DNA of 64,000 nucleotides, taken from Thermanaeromonas toyohensis ToBE (GTDB lineage: Bacteria; Bacillota; DSM-521; Neomoorellales; Neomoorellaceae). The stretch is from NCBI RefSeq assembly GCF_900176005.1, contig NZ_LT838272.1, forward strand, positions 578,501 through 642,500, written 5' to 3'. Of this stretch, positions 1-8,712 are shown in pieces. Made by a program: the position numbers and the translations under genes. Positions within the stretch are counted from its first letter, which is position 1. Every line of letters begins with the position of its first letter. The notes beneath the pieces were generated by a model. The model was not told where the DNA came from and did no database searches. It worked only from the letters and a program-made list of their open reading frames with translations.

Positions 1-1
1 G

Positions 2-349
2 GCAGGCTTAAATATGGCTGGGCTACGCGTCCCTGCTCGCACGGGAACCAGGGTGAATGCTGCTTCCTTTTTTGGCCTTCAAGCAGCCTCGGTGGGTCGG
101 ATCCGACCCCTAGAAGGGGACGAGGAGGTAACGGTGGTAGACCGCGGAAATAATTACCATAAGCTTATATTCCGGGAGGAATCCTTAGTAGGGGCAGTGC
201 TGGTGGGCGACATAAGAAATATAGGCTACTACCGGTGGCTAATCGCTGAACAAAGGTCGGCTAGTTCTTTACGCCAGGAACTAGGAAGGAAAATCTATAA
301 TTTTAGCGCTTGCTGGGCCAGAGTAACCCCTTTAAGGTGCTCTATTTAA
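2..349 (+). CDS. C-terminal part of an FAD/NAD(P)-dependent oxidoreductase (partial, 5' end outside window)
   Basis: The reading frame is open from base 2, so the gene begins upstream; about 115 residues are visible. The text AGLNMAG followed by NFFGL-like NAASFFGLQAASVG, and then LVGAVLVGDI, is typical of the C-terminal dimerisation region of pyridine nucleotide-disulfide oxidoreductases of the rubredoxin reductase/NirB N-domain type. The family transfers electrons from NAD(P)H through FAD to a small redox partner. The partner is unknown. The last ~15 residues (after about base 300) do not look like the family and may be a drifted tail. The gene lies 85 bp upstream of the ygeY-like gene in the same direction and may supply reducing power to the cluster. 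Confidence 0.6.
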   Translation, partial: AGLNMAGLRVPARTGTRVNAASFFGLQAASVGRIRPLEGDEEVTVVDRGNNYHKLIFREESLVGAVLVGDIRNIGYYRWLIAEQRSASSLRQELGRKIYNFSACWARVTPLRCSI

Positions 350-434
350 GTTTTAGATATTCGACCTCTTAATTAACTACGATTAAACTCTTAGCAAGTT
401 AGGTGGATTCATCCCTAAGAAAGGGGCTTTAACA

Positions 435-1625
435 ATGAGGGAAAACTTAAATACTTGGGTAGAAAAACAGCAGGAAGAGTTAGTTTCTTTTCTTAGGCGC
501 CTTATTGCTATTCCTAGCCCTTCCGGCCAGGAAAAAGAGGTGGCTGCTTATTTAGCGGAAGAGATGCGGCGAGTAGGGTTTGAAGAGGTTATCGTGGATT
601 CTCTAGGGAATGTGGCCGGGAGGATAGGTAGGGGCCGGGTGACCATAATTTATGATGCCCATATGGATACTGTTCCCGCTGGGGAGGCTAAGGAATGGGG
701 CTTCGACCCTTATAGTGGGAAATATGAAGAGGGCATTGTGTATGGTCGCGGGGCTAGCGATGATAAAGGATGCCTGGCCTGTATGGTGTATGCAGGAAAG
801 GCTATTAAGGAGCTAGAGTTAAAAGGGGACTTTACCCTTTATGTAGTGGGTGTAGTAGGGGAAGAGATAGGGGAAGGCAGGGGTATAAAGCATTTTCTAG
901 AAGAAACAGGGATTAACCCTTCTTATGTGGTTATAGGAGAGGCGAGTGGATTAAGGATCTGCCGGGGTCACCGGGGCCGCGCTTTATTTAAGGTTACTTT
1001 ACCTGGGAAGGCTGGCCATGCTAGCGCTCCCGAACTAGCAGATAACCCCTTATATAAAGCGGCCGCTTTTTTAAACCTGGTGGAAAAAATGGGAGGAACC
1101 TTGGCCGAAGATCCTTTCCTAGGCAAGGGGAGTATTGCCGCTACCCAGGTGGAATGCTTTACCCCTTCTTTAAATACCATTCCTGGGGAATGCGCTGTTT
1201 ATCTTGACCGCAGGTTAACCTTAGGGGAGAGCAAAGAGGTAGCTTTAGCCCAGGTGGAAAGGATAGCTTCTCTTTTGGGAGGCAAGGTGGAGATCCTTAA
1301 GTATGATGAGCGTTCTTATACTGGCCACCCCTTTGGGGGTGAAGAATTCTTCCCTGCCTGGTGCTTACCAGAGGAACACCCCTTTTTAGCTGCCTTTAAG
1401 GAGGCCTTCCAGGAAGCCTTGGGCCGGGAGCCAGTGGTGGGGCGCTGGGGTTTTTCTACGGATGGCAATTATACAGCAGGGCAGGCGGGGATACCCACCT
1501 TGGGGTTTGGACCAGGAAATGAACAGCACCCCCATTCTTACCAGGACCAGATAAGTGTAAAGGAGATGCTGGAAGCCTTGAAAGTATATGCCCTTTTACC
1601 CCTTAAATTAGCTAAGACTTCCTAA
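435..1625 (+). CDS. ygeY: YgeY-type M20-family metallohydrolase
   Basis: A 396-residue M20/peptidase-like hydrolase. Metal-site motifs are visible: DAHMD (His76, Asp78), GRGASDDKG (104-112), the catalytic pair EE (143-144) and GEASG with Glu169; a late histidine-rich stretch NEQHPH closes the site. The length and the motif set fit YgeY, the hydrolase that accompanies YgeW and the selenium- or molybdenum-dependent purine hydroxylases in other bacteria. It is presumed to cleave an amide or ureide intermediate in the cytoplasm. ATG 435 is preceded by AAAGGGG. It is the first complete gene of the purine-type island, followed at 33 bp by an iron-sulfur flavoprotein. The substrate is not decidable from sequence. 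Confidence 0.85.
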   Translation: MRENLNTWVEKQQEELVSFLRRLIAIPSPSGQEKEVAAYLAEEMRRVGFEEVIVDSLGNVAGRIGRGRVTIIYDAHMDTVPAGEAKEWGFDPYSGKYEEGIVYGRGASDDKGCLACMVYAGKAIKELELKGDFTLYVVGVVGEEIGEGRGIKHFLEETGINPSYVVIGEASGLRICRGHRGRALFKVTLPGKAGHASAPELADNPLYKAAAFLNLVEKMGGTLAEDPFLGKGSIAATQVECFTPSLNTIPGECAVYLDRRLTLGESKEVALAQVERIASLLGGKVEILKYDERSYTGHPFGGEEFFPAWCLPEEHPFLAAFKEAFQEALGREPVVGRWGFSTDGNYTAGQAGIPTLGFGPGNEQHPHSYQDQISVKEMLEALKVYALLPLKLAKTS

Positions 1626-1658
1626 AGGAATAGGGGGTGGTGGGGGAGGTAAAAAGGG

Positions 1659-2273
1659 ATGGCGGTAGAAATTTTGGGTTTGGCAGGTAGCCCGCGCAAG
1701 GGAGCCACGGAATATGTGGTGGAAGAGGCCTTGCGAGCAGCCCAGGAGCTGCCAGGGGTGAGCACCAAGTTTATGACCTTGCGCGGTAAAAAGATACAGC
1801 CTTGTACGGGCTGTGACTATTGTAAAACCCATAAAACGCGCTGTTGTATCAAAGATGACATGGAAGAGCTTTTTGAGGAATTTGTCAAGGCTGATGCTTA
1901 TTTAATCGCTTCCCCTGTTTATGTCATGGCTCCCACACCCCACCTGGCCGCTTTCTTTAGCCGCCTGCGGCCCATCCACCATGTTTATCCTGGAATGCTC
2001 CGCAATAAACCTGGGGGCGCCATAGCCGTGGGTGGTACGCGCCATGGAGGACAGGAAGTGACCGTAAATATACTCATAAATTATATGCTCACTCGGGGGC
2101 TCATAGTGGTGGGAGGCGAGATCGGTGGTTACGCTGGGGGAAAAGTGTGGTCTCAGGATAAAAAAGAAGAAGGCGCAGCAGCTGATAGTATAGGCCTGGA
2201 GACTGTACGGGGTTTGGCTAGGAGGGTGGCCGAAGTAGCGCTACTGCTTAAGGCAGCCCAGCGAGGTGGGTAA
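1659..2273 (+). CDS. Iron-sulfur flavoprotein (NAD(P)H-dependent FMN reductase-like)
   Basis: 204 residues with an N-terminal flavodoxin-like fold: GLAGSPRKGATE (FMN phosphate loop) and, later, SPVYVMAP. A cysteine cluster C49-x2-C52-x2-C55-x6-C62 matches the iron-sulfur flavoprotein pattern that binds a [4Fe-4S] cluster next to FMN. It would move one or two electrons between ferredoxin-like donors and a small acceptor in the cytoplasm. Close paralogues sit at 23684 and 41624, sharing the VGGTRHGGQE-type and W(S/T)xD-type motifs, and a more distant one at 40956. The start is chosen because GGGGGAGG lies a few bases upstream. A role in re-oxidising or reducing the purine-pathway enzymes is inference. 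Confidence 0.8.
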   Translation: MAVEILGLAGSPRKGATEYVVEEALRAAQELPGVSTKFMTLRGKKIQPCTGCDYCKTHKTRCCIKDDMEELFEEFVKADAYLIASPVYVMAPTPHLAAFFSRLRPIHHVYPGMLRNKPGGAIAVGGTRHGGQEVTVNILINYMLTRGLIVVGGEIGGYAGGKVWSQDKKEEGAAADSIGLETVRGLARRVAEVALLLKAAQRGG

Positions 2274-2310
2274 GAAGACTTAATATCAGTTAAGAAAAGG
2301 GAGGGAGAAT

Positions 2311-2348
2311 CCTAGGCTAGAAGTCTATTTTTTAATTTCTAGCCTAGG
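2311..2348 (+). promoter_or_regulatory. 12-bp hairpin over the ribosome-binding site of the preA-like gene
   Basis: A perfect 12-bp inverted repeat (CCTAGGCTAGAA at 2311-2322, complement at 2337-2348) with a 14-nt U-rich loop. The right arm ends 7 bases before ATG 2356 and includes the first bases of the AGGGG ribosome-binding site (2346-2350). Folding would therefore hide the translation start. No T-run follows, so a terminator is unlikely. Confidence 0.6.
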
Positions 2349-2355
2349 GGAAAAT

Positions 2356-3459
2356 ATGGCTAACATTAAGGTTAGCTTATGCGGTAAAGAGCTTAAAAAT
2401 CCTTTTATTTTAGGTTCAGGCCCCCTTTCTTATTCTGGGGAGGCCCTGGTCCGGGCTTTTAAAGCTGGAGCGGGGGCGGCAACGACCAAGACTTTACGGC
2501 TTAAACCTGCGGACAACCCTTACCCCCATATGGTAATGTCTGCTCCAGGTACCTTGATTAATGCGGAAAAATGGGCAGACTTGACTGCTGAACAGTGGAT
2601 AACCCAGGAGATCCCTTACGCCAAGTCCAAAGGAGTAGTGGTAATAGCTTCGGTAGGCCATACGCCAGAAGAAGCCCGGGCGCTGGTAGAAGGCGTAGAG
2701 GAGGCTGGAGCCGATTTTATTGAGCTAGTTTCCTATACAGAAGATACCATGGTACCTATGATTGAAGAAACTAAGAAGAGGACAAGCGTCCCGGTATTGG
2801 CCAAACTTTCTCCTAACTGGCCCGATATCGTTTCGGCCGCTGGGCGTTGCCTTGAAGCAGGAGCTGATGCTTTAACAGTGGCCGACTCTTTCGGGCCGGT
2901 TTTACGCCTTGATATCCGGACAGCCCACCCCTTGCTAGGCAGCCCTAGAGGGTGGGGCTGGCTTACAGGAGCAGCTTTAAAACCTATTACTTTGCGCTGT
3001 GTAGCTGAAATAGCCTTAGCCTTCCGGCCCACCGTTGTGGGACTTGGTGGGGTGATGGATGCTTCTGATGCTCTAGAGATGCTGTTAGCTGGGGCTAGCG
3101 CTGTGGGGATATGCACGGCAGCTATACTTAAGGGCCTTAAAGTTTTTCAAGAATTAAACCAGGGTTTAAATACCCTTCTAGACGAGTTAGGATATCCTAC
3201 AGTCTCTTCCGCCTCTGGCCGCGCTTTGCCCTACTTAAGAGAAGAAGAGGATCAAGACAAGCTAAAGTTTAGTTATGATCCGGAGAAATGCAACTTATGC
3301 CTTCTATGTGTTACGCGTTGCCCCTACCAGGCGCGTAATCTTACTCCCGATAAAGTCATGTCTTTAGATGAAACAAAGTGCCGTTATTGCGGATTTTGCG
3401 TATCTTTATGCCGGAGGAGAGCTTTGACTAGCGACCGCCTTTCTGGGCCAGCTTATTAA
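2356..3459 (+). CDS. preA: Dihydropyrimidine dehydrogenase (PreA)-like subunit with two [4Fe-4S] motifs
   Basis: 367 residues. Residues 1 to about 300 form a dihydroorotate dehydrogenase-like FMN barrel (NPFILGSGPLS near the N terminus, ELVSYTED, VLAKLSPNW, GLGGVM). The tail has two ferredoxin motifs, C312-x2-C-x2-C-x3-C-P and C342-x2-C-x2-C-x3-C. This domain order is that of PreA and of DHODH-type dehydrogenases that reduce or oxidise pyrimidine-like rings with an electron-input partner. The usual partner PreT (FAD/NADPH) is not in the window. A ring-reducing or ring-oxidising role on a purine or pyrimidine breakdown product is likely; the exact substrate is inference. Translation may be controlled by the hairpin just upstream. 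Confidence 0.75.
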   Translation: MANIKVSLCGKELKNPFILGSGPLSYSGEALVRAFKAGAGAATTKTLRLKPADNPYPHMVMSAPGTLINAEKWADLTAEQWITQEIPYAKSKGVVVIASVGHTPEEARALVEGVEEAGADFIELVSYTEDTMVPMIEETKKRTSVPVLAKLSPNWPDIVSAAGRCLEAGADALTVADSFGPVLRLDIRTAHPLLGSPRGWGWLTGAALKPITLRCVAEIALAFRPTVVGLGGVMDASDALEMLLAGASAVGICTAAILKGLKVFQELNQGLNTLLDELGYPTVSSASGRALPYLREEEDQDKLKFSYDPEKCNLCLLCVTRCPYQARNLTPDKVMSLDETKCRYCGFCVSLCRRRALTSDRLSGPAY

Positions 3460-3516
3460 AATACTTTTGAGGTTTGGAAACTAAGAGGAGGAACCGCTAA
3501 ATTCATGGCGAATATG

Positions 3517-3531
3517 TTCAACTGAACTTAA
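3517..3531 (+). promoter_or_regulatory. Candidate shared operator half-site (TTCAAC-TGA-ACTTAA)
   Basis: In the leader of the first ABC ATPase gene. It shares the right half ACTTAA and the 3-nt spacing with the perfect palindrome at 12256-12270 and with 14750-14764. Weak alone. Confidence 0.25.
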
Positions 3532-3592
3532 ATATTCCTGGGCAAAGGAGAGGCCTTAAGGTAGTAGAGGGGTCTAAGGGGGAAGTTACAGC

Positions 3593-5113
3593 GTGGACTA
3601 TATTTTAGAGATGCGGGAAATTATTAAAGAATTTGGTGCTTTACGGGCCAATGACAGGGTCAACCTTAAAGTAAAACGGGGCGAAATCCATGCTTTATTA
3701 GGAGAAAACGGTGCGGGTAAAACCACCCTTATGAATATACTTTATGGCCTATATCAACCCACTTCCGGTGAAATTATTTTTGAAGGCCGGCTAGTCAAAA
3801 TAACTTCGCCCAGGGAAGCCATTGAATTAGGTATCGGGATGGTGCACCAGCACTTTATGCTTATCCCGGCTTTGACTGTGGCTGAAAACATTATCCTGGG
3901 TATGAAGGCCGGTCCAGGAGGTCTATTAGATTTAAAACAGGCGGCTACGCGCATAAAGGAATTATCACATCAGTATGGGTTGGATGTAGATCCTTATGCT
4001 AAAGTTTGGCAACTCTCAGTGGGTCAGCAACAGAGGGTAGAGATAGTCAAAGCCCTTTATCGTGGAGCTCGGCTCCTTATACTAGATGAGCCTACTGCTG
4101 TGCTTACTCCCCAAGAGGTGCGGGAGCTTTTTCGAGTGCTAAAGCAGTTTACCCGGGAAGGTCATACGGTCATATTTATTAGCCACAAATTAGACGAGGT
4201 TATGAGCCTCTGTGATCGGGTTACAGTGTTGAGGGCTGGACGGGTAGTAGGTACCGTGGAAACTTCTAAGACAAGCAAAGAAGAACTAGCCCGTATGATG
4301 GTAGGTCGGGAGGTCTTCTTTAAAGTAGACAAAAAACCCTGTTGCCCAGGAGAGGTGATTTTGGAGCTTAAAGGGGTCGAAGCCCTGGATAATAAGGGAT
4401 TAAAGGCTTTAAAGGGGATAAGTTTTTCCCTCTACCGGGGAGAGATCTTAGGGATCGCCGGAGTAGATGGAAACGGGCAGAGTGAACTGGTGGAAGTAAT
4501 TACAGGATTAAGGAAAGCTATAGCGGGTAAGGTCTTTTTAAAAGGACAGGATATTACTAATTTGCCTCCCCGGAAGATCTTGGAGCAGAATGTCGCCCAT
4601 ATCCCAGAAGACCGCCACCTGCGAGGACTGGTAATGGAGATGTCTATAAAAGAGAACCTTATCCTCCAGACCTATTACCAGCAACCTTTTTCTAAAGGGT
4701 TTATTCTAGATTGGAAAACTATTAAAGAGCATGCTTGCCGCCTTATAAAGGAATACGATGTGCGGGCCCTTTCCGAAGAGGTACCGGTCAAGAATCTTTC
4801 TGGTGGTAACCAGCAGAAGGTTATATTAGCCCGAGAAGTATGCCGGCAACCCGAACTCCTTATTGCCATGCACCCTACCCGGGGGCTAGATGTAGGTGCG
4901 ACAGAATATATCCACAGGCGCCTAGTAGAAGAGCGTGACCGGGGAGCAGCTGTTCTGCTCATTTCCACTGAGCTAGATGAGGTTCTTTCTTTAAGCGATA
5001 GAATAGCTGTTTTGTACGAGGGCGAGATCATGGGTATTGTACCAGGGGGAGAGGTAGATATAGAGGAGTTGGGGCTGATGATGGCTGGCTCCCGCAGGAA
5101 AGTAGCTTGTTAG
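3593..5113 (+). CDS. BMP-type (nucleoside/purine) ABC transporter ATP-binding protein, system 1
   Basis: 506 residues with two fused ABC domains, as in the YufO/NupO and simple-sugar families. The first domain is intact: Walker A GENGAGKTT (37-45), signature LSVGQQQ, Walker B LLILDEPT. The second is degenerate: GVDGNGQSE in place of Walker A, signature LSGGNQQ, and IAMHPTRG in place of Walker B, a hallmark of this family. It drives uptake of nucleosides, purines or related heterocycles with the permeases at 6558 and 7657 and a BMP lipoprotein. The start is GTG 3593, with AGGGGG 10 bases upstream. An amidohydrolase gene is inserted between it and its permeases, which ties transport to deamination of the imported compound. 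Confidence 0.88.
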   Translation: MDYILEMREIIKEFGALRANDRVNLKVKRGEIHALLGENGAGKTTLMNILYGLYQPTSGEIIFEGRLVKITSPREAIELGIGMVHQHFMLIPALTVAENIILGMKAGPGGLLDLKQAATRIKELSHQYGLDVDPYAKVWQLSVGQQQRVEIVKALYRGARLLILDEPTAVLTPQEVRELFRVLKQFTREGHTVIFISHKLDEVMSLCDRVTVLRAGRVVGTVETSKTSKEELARMMVGREVFFKVDKKPCCPGEVILELKGVEALDNKGLKALKGISFSLYRGEILGIAGVDGNGQSELVEVITGLRKAIAGKVFLKGQDITNLPPRKILEQNVAHIPEDRHLRGLVMEMSIKENLILQTYYQQPFSKGFILDWKTIKEHACRLIKEYDVRALSEEVPVKNLSGGNQQKVILAREVCRQPELLIAMHPTRGLDVGATEYIHRRLVEERDRGAAVLLISTELDEVLSLSDRIAVLYEGEIMGIVPGGEVDIEELGLMMAGSRRKVAC

Positions 5114-5128
5114 AGGGGGAGAGTATCT

Positions 5129-6535
5129 ATGCTTGATTATCTTTTTATCCACGGTACAGTGGTGACTATAAATGCCAGACGGGAAATTATAGCTGATGGC
5201 GCTATAGGTGTACGGGGAGATCGTATTGAAGCGGTGGGCCCCACAGAAGAGGTATTAGCTACTTATGGAGGGGCGCGCAAGGTCATAGATGCCCAGGGGA
5301 AGGCTATATTTCCAGGTCTTATCAATACCCATAACCACCTCTTTCAATCTCTGCTTAAAGGATTAGGGGATGACCGGGTTCTTAAAGATTGGCTGGCTTA
5401 CATGACCTTTCCTAGCGCTGCCTTTCTTACCCCGGAAGATACTTATTATGGGGCTATTTTAGGGTGCTTGGATGGGCTGCATAGCGGTACTACAACCATG
5501 GTGGATTTTATGTATCCCCATTGCTGCCCTGGTTTATCGGATGGGATTCTTACGGCCTTCCGGGAGCTGGGTGTGCGAGCCGTATATGGCCGGGGGATGA
5601 TGAATACAGGGGAAAGGCATGGGGTTCCCCGGGCCATTATGCAAGATGTAACCACGGTGGAGGCGGACTGCCACCGGCTCTTTAAAGAATTCCACCAGGC
5701 AGATAACGGCAGGATCCAGATATGGCTGGCCCCGGCGGCTGTATGGTCTAATACGCGGGAGATGCTTCTTAAAGTTAAAGAATTAGCCAAAATATATGAT
5801 ACTGGGATCATGGTGCATATTTCTGAAACCCCCTTTGATAGGGAAGCAAGCTGTGTTGAGCACGGCTTGCCTGATATAGATGTATTGGAACAATTAGGGA
5901 TGCTAGGCCCCAAAACTTTAATGGTCCATTGTGTTTATTTAACTGACCGGGACGTACGCCTTAGCAAATTTTTTGATGCCCGGGTCTCCTATAATCCAGT
6001 AAGCAATATGTATCTTTCTTCGGGGGTTGCGCCTATACCTAAACTTTTAGGATGGGGTGTGACAGTGGGGCTGGCCACTGATGGGGCGGCGAGCAATAAT
6101 AGCAATGATATGTTGGAGACCTTGAAATTTGCTGCCCTCCTTCTTAAGGTAGCCCATCTAGATCCCACAGTGATTACAGCGGAAAAGGTGCTGGAGATGG
6201 CTACTATAGATGCTGCCCGGGCTTTAGGTTTAGAAGATAGAATAGGCTCCTTAGAAGTAGGGAAAAAAGCTGATCTTTTCATATTTAATCCAGCACGTAC
6301 AGCTAAGGCTACTCCTATGCATAACCCTGTTTCTACCCTTGTTTATTCCGCTAGCCCAGAAAATATAGAGCTAGTCATGATAGATGGCCGGGTAGTTTTG
6401 GAAGATGGGCGGGTTACCACAGTAAATGAAGCTACCAAAATAAAGGAAGCTAATGAGAGGGCTTATAAGCTTGCGGAAAGGGCAGGCACCTTACGTTTTG
6501 CGGCTGAGCGTCCCTGGCGCTCTTTAGCCTACTAG
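5129..6535 (+). CDS. Amidohydrolase, AtzA/TrzA-SsnA type (nucleobase or adenosyl deaminase-like)
   Basis: 468 residues of the metal-dependent amidohydrolase superfamily. All five usual ligands are visible: His68 and His70 (NTHNH), His230 with Glu233 (HISET), His267 (VHCVY) and Asp318 (ATDG). The family includes guanine, 8-oxoguanine, cytosine and S-adenosylhomocysteine deaminases and the chlorohydrolases. A hydrolytic deaminase acting on an imported heterocycle is the most likely role. It lies 15 bp after the ABC ATPase gene and 22 bp before the permease genes, inside one transport operon. A related gene, itself complete, is at 17048. Substrate assignment is not possible from sequence alone. 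Confidence 0.82.
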   Translation: MLDYLFIHGTVVTINARREIIADGAIGVRGDRIEAVGPTEEVLATYGGARKVIDAQGKAIFPGLINTHNHLFQSLLKGLGDDRVLKDWLAYMTFPSAAFLTPEDTYYGAILGCLDGLHSGTTTMVDFMYPHCCPGLSDGILTAFRELGVRAVYGRGMMNTGERHGVPRAIMQDVTTVEADCHRLFKEFHQADNGRIQIWLAPAAVWSNTREMLLKVKELAKIYDTGIMVHISETPFDREASCVEHGLPDIDVLEQLGMLGPKTLMVHCVYLTDRDVRLSKFFDARVSYNPVSNMYLSSGVAPIPKLLGWGVTVGLATDGAASNNSNDMLETLKFAALLLKVAHLDPTVITAEKVLEMATIDAARALGLEDRIGSLEVGKKADLFIFNPARTAKATPMHNPVSTLVYSASPENIELVMIDGRVVLEDGRVTTVNEATKIKEANERAYKLAERAGTLRFAAERPWRSLAY

Positions 6536-6557
6536 ATTTACTTTCAGGAGGGACAAT

Positions 6558-7688
6558 ATGAAAGAAGAAAATCACCTTGTAAGGTTTATAGCTCAAGGGG
6601 CAAAAACCTTAGCCACTCCGATTATAGCTACTGTTTTAGGGTTAATTTTAGGAGCCCTAGCTATAGCCCTCATGGGTTTAAGCCCTGTTAAAGCTTATCA
6701 GGCTTTGCTCAAGGGAGCCCTAGGTTCTTTAAATGGTATAGGGGAAACTCTAGTTAAGGCTACGCCCTTAATTTTCACTGGTTTATCCTTTGGCCTAGCT
6801 AAAAAAGGCGGGCTTATAAATATCGGGGCGGAAGGGCAACTTTACTTAGGCGGCTTAGCTAGCGTGTGGGTGGGCTTTGCCCTTAAAGGGTTGCCGGTTT
6901 TCATCCACCTCCCTTTAAGCATACTAGCAGGGTTTTTGGCTGGAGGTATATGGGGATTTATCCCAGGATGGCTTAAAGTGCGCTTCGGAGCCAGCGAGAT
7001 CATTACTACTGTAATGTTAAATTATGTAGGTATTTATCTTATAAGCTACATGGTAACTGGTCCCCTTATTGAGCCTCCGGGTAATTTTCCCCAGACCCCA
7101 CCTGTAGCTAAGACAGCCGAACTCCCCGTTATTTTAAGTGGTACTCGTTTGCATCTGGGATTCTTAATAGCCCTCCTTATGGTTTTAGGATATTATTTCT
7201 TCCTTTGGCGGACGAATATAGGGTATGAGATACGCGTAGTGGGGAATAATCCCCAGGCAGCAGCTTATGCTGGAATAAATGCTTCCCGCGACACTATGCT
7301 TGTAATGTTTTTAGCTGGAGGCCTGGCGGGGCTAGCTGGAGTAGGAGAGATTTTAGGTATACAGCACCGTCTTTTCCAGAACTTTTCTCCTGGATATGGG
7401 TATGATGGTATTGCAGTATCTTTATTAGGTTATAATTCACCGGTAGGTATATTGCTAGCTGCTCTCCTTTTTGGGGTGTTACGCAGTGGAGGAAATATGA
7501 TGCAGATGGTAGCTAAAGTTCCGGTGGCGGTAGTATATATTATCCAAGCTTTTGTGATCATTTTTGTGGCTGCGGAAGGGATGCTACGCCGGTGGCAGAA
7601 GAGGCGAGGCTTGAAGGCAGCACAAGCCTTGGACGTTAAGGAGGTGAGAGGTCAAGATGGGCAATACTTGGCTAGCCGAAATAATTAA
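6558..7688 (+). CDS. ABC transporter permease, BMP-type system 1, first subunit
   Basis: 376 residues, strongly hydrophobic, with about nine or ten membrane segments beginning near residue 18. The text LINIGAEGQLYLGGL and the GASEIITTVMLNYV stretch are characteristic of the YufP/NupP-like inner-membrane permeases (BPD_transp_2 family). The start ATG follows AGGAGGG. Its 3' end overlaps the next permease gene by 32 bp, so the two are translationally coupled. It forms the translocation path together with the product of 7657. Confidence 0.88.
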   Translation: MKEENHLVRFIAQGAKTLATPIIATVLGLILGALAIALMGLSPVKAYQALLKGALGSLNGIGETLVKATPLIFTGLSFGLAKKGGLINIGAEGQLYLGGLASVWVGFALKGLPVFIHLPLSILAGFLAGGIWGFIPGWLKVRFGASEIITTVMLNYVGIYLISYMVTGPLIEPPGNFPQTPPVAKTAELPVILSGTRLHLGFLIALLMVLGYYFFLWRTNIGYEIRVVGNNPQAAAYAGINASRDTMLVMFLAGGLAGLAGVGEILGIQHRLFQNFSPGYGYDGIAVSLLGYNSPVGILLAALLFGVLRSGGNMMQMVAKVPVAVVYIIQAFVIIFVAAEGMLRRWQKRRGLKAAQALDVKEVRGQDGQYLASRNN

Positions 7689-8589
7689 TTTTCTAGCGGC
7701 CGATATCCGTACAGCTGTTCCCCTTTTGATCGCGGCTACCGGCCTTATATTTAGCGAGCGGGCAGGGGTAGTTAACATAGGGGTAGAAGGAATGATGCTT
7801 ATGGGTTCCCTGGCCGGGGTAGCCGGGAGTTATTTTTTAGGGGATGCCTGGTTAGGGGTACTGGCGGCTGTTCTTACAGGAGCTATTTGTGGTTTGTTTT
7901 TTGCTTACCTGGTAGTAAGCGCCCAGGCGGATCAAGTAGTAATCGGAACGGCCTTTAATATATTGGGGTTAGGCGTTACCACTTCTTTTGCCCGTGTAAT
8001 CTTCGGGGTTAATACCGCACCTCCAGCTATAGACTCCTTTCATCCTGTAGCTATCCCGGTATTGTCTAGGATGCCTGTTTTAGGCCCTGTCCTGTTTAAC
8101 CAAACAGAGCTCGTATACCTGGCCCTGGTGTTAGTACCTGTGGTTCATTTTATATTATTTAAAACCGCCTTAGGCCTTAAGATAAGGGCAGTAGGAGAAC
8201 ATCCGCGGGCCGCCGATACAGTAGGAATCAATGTTTACCGGGTACGCTATGGCGCCTGCATCGTCGGCGGGGCTTTAGCTGGCCTGGCCGGATCCTATCT
8301 TTCTTTAAGCCTTCTTAATTTCTTCACCGAAAACATGACCGCTGGCCGCGGTTTTATCGCCTTAGCAGCCGTGATTTTTGGTAAGTGGACACCTTTAGGC
8401 ACTTTAGGAGCCACTTTGCTCTTCGGTGCGGGCGATGCCTTGCAATATAGACTTCAGGCGGCTAACTCGGGTATACCTTACCAAGTTTTGCTCATGATCC
8501 CTTATATTTTAACTATAGCAGCCTTAGCCGGCTTTGTAGGGAAGGCTATCCCGCCAGCAGCTAGCGGTAAACCTTATAGTAAAGAGTAG
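7657..8589 (+). CDS. ABC transporter permease, BMP-type system 1, second subunit
   Basis: 310 residues with about eight or nine membrane segments. GVVNIGVEGMMLMG and the cytoplasmic loop AVGEHPRAADTVGINVYRVR are the family signatures of YufQ/NupQ-like permeases. The start ATG 7657 lies inside the end of the preceding gene and is preceded by AAGGAGGTGAG, an excellent ribosome-binding site. Equivalent genes for systems 2 and 3 are at 30331 and 46095. Confidence 0.88.
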   Translation: MGNTWLAEIINFLAADIRTAVPLLIAATGLIFSERAGVVNIGVEGMMLMGSLAGVAGSYFLGDAWLGVLAAVLTGAICGLFFAYLVVSAQADQVVIGTAFNILGLGVTTSFARVIFGVNTAPPAIDSFHPVAIPVLSRMPVLGPVLFNQTELVYLALVLVPVVHFILFKTALGLKIRAVGEHPRAADTVGINVYRVRYGACIVGGALAGLAGSYLSLSLLNFFTENMTAGRGFIALAAVIFGKWTPLGTLGATLLFGAGDALQYRLQAANSGIPYQVLLMIPYILTIAALAGFVGKAIPPAASGKPYSKE

Positions 8590-8650
8590 TTTAATTTATT
8601 AGGTAAACTAAGAAATACAAAGTGGGGGCAAGCGTACTTGCTCCGTATAG

Positions 8651-8685
8651 GTGGCGAGTTTGGCTTAAAAAGCTGGACTCGCCAC
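8651..8685 (+). promoter_or_regulatory. Leader hairpin upstream of the molybdopterin subunit gene
   Basis: A perfect 9-bp inverted repeat (GTGGCGAGT at 8651-8659 and ACTCGCCAC at 8677-8685) with a 17-nt loop. It sits 10 bases ahead of the ribosome-binding site of the gene at 8713. No T-run follows, so it could be a weak attenuator or an mRNA-stabilising element. Function is not known. Confidence 0.4.
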
Positions 8686-8712
8686 TTTAGCCTTGGAGAG
8701 GAGGGGAAAACC

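Noticed and set aside
3493-3525. Leader peptide (ATG at 3504, six codons) with a good ribosome-binding site
   Set aside because: Only MANMFN with no regulatory residues or following attenuator; chance is likelier.
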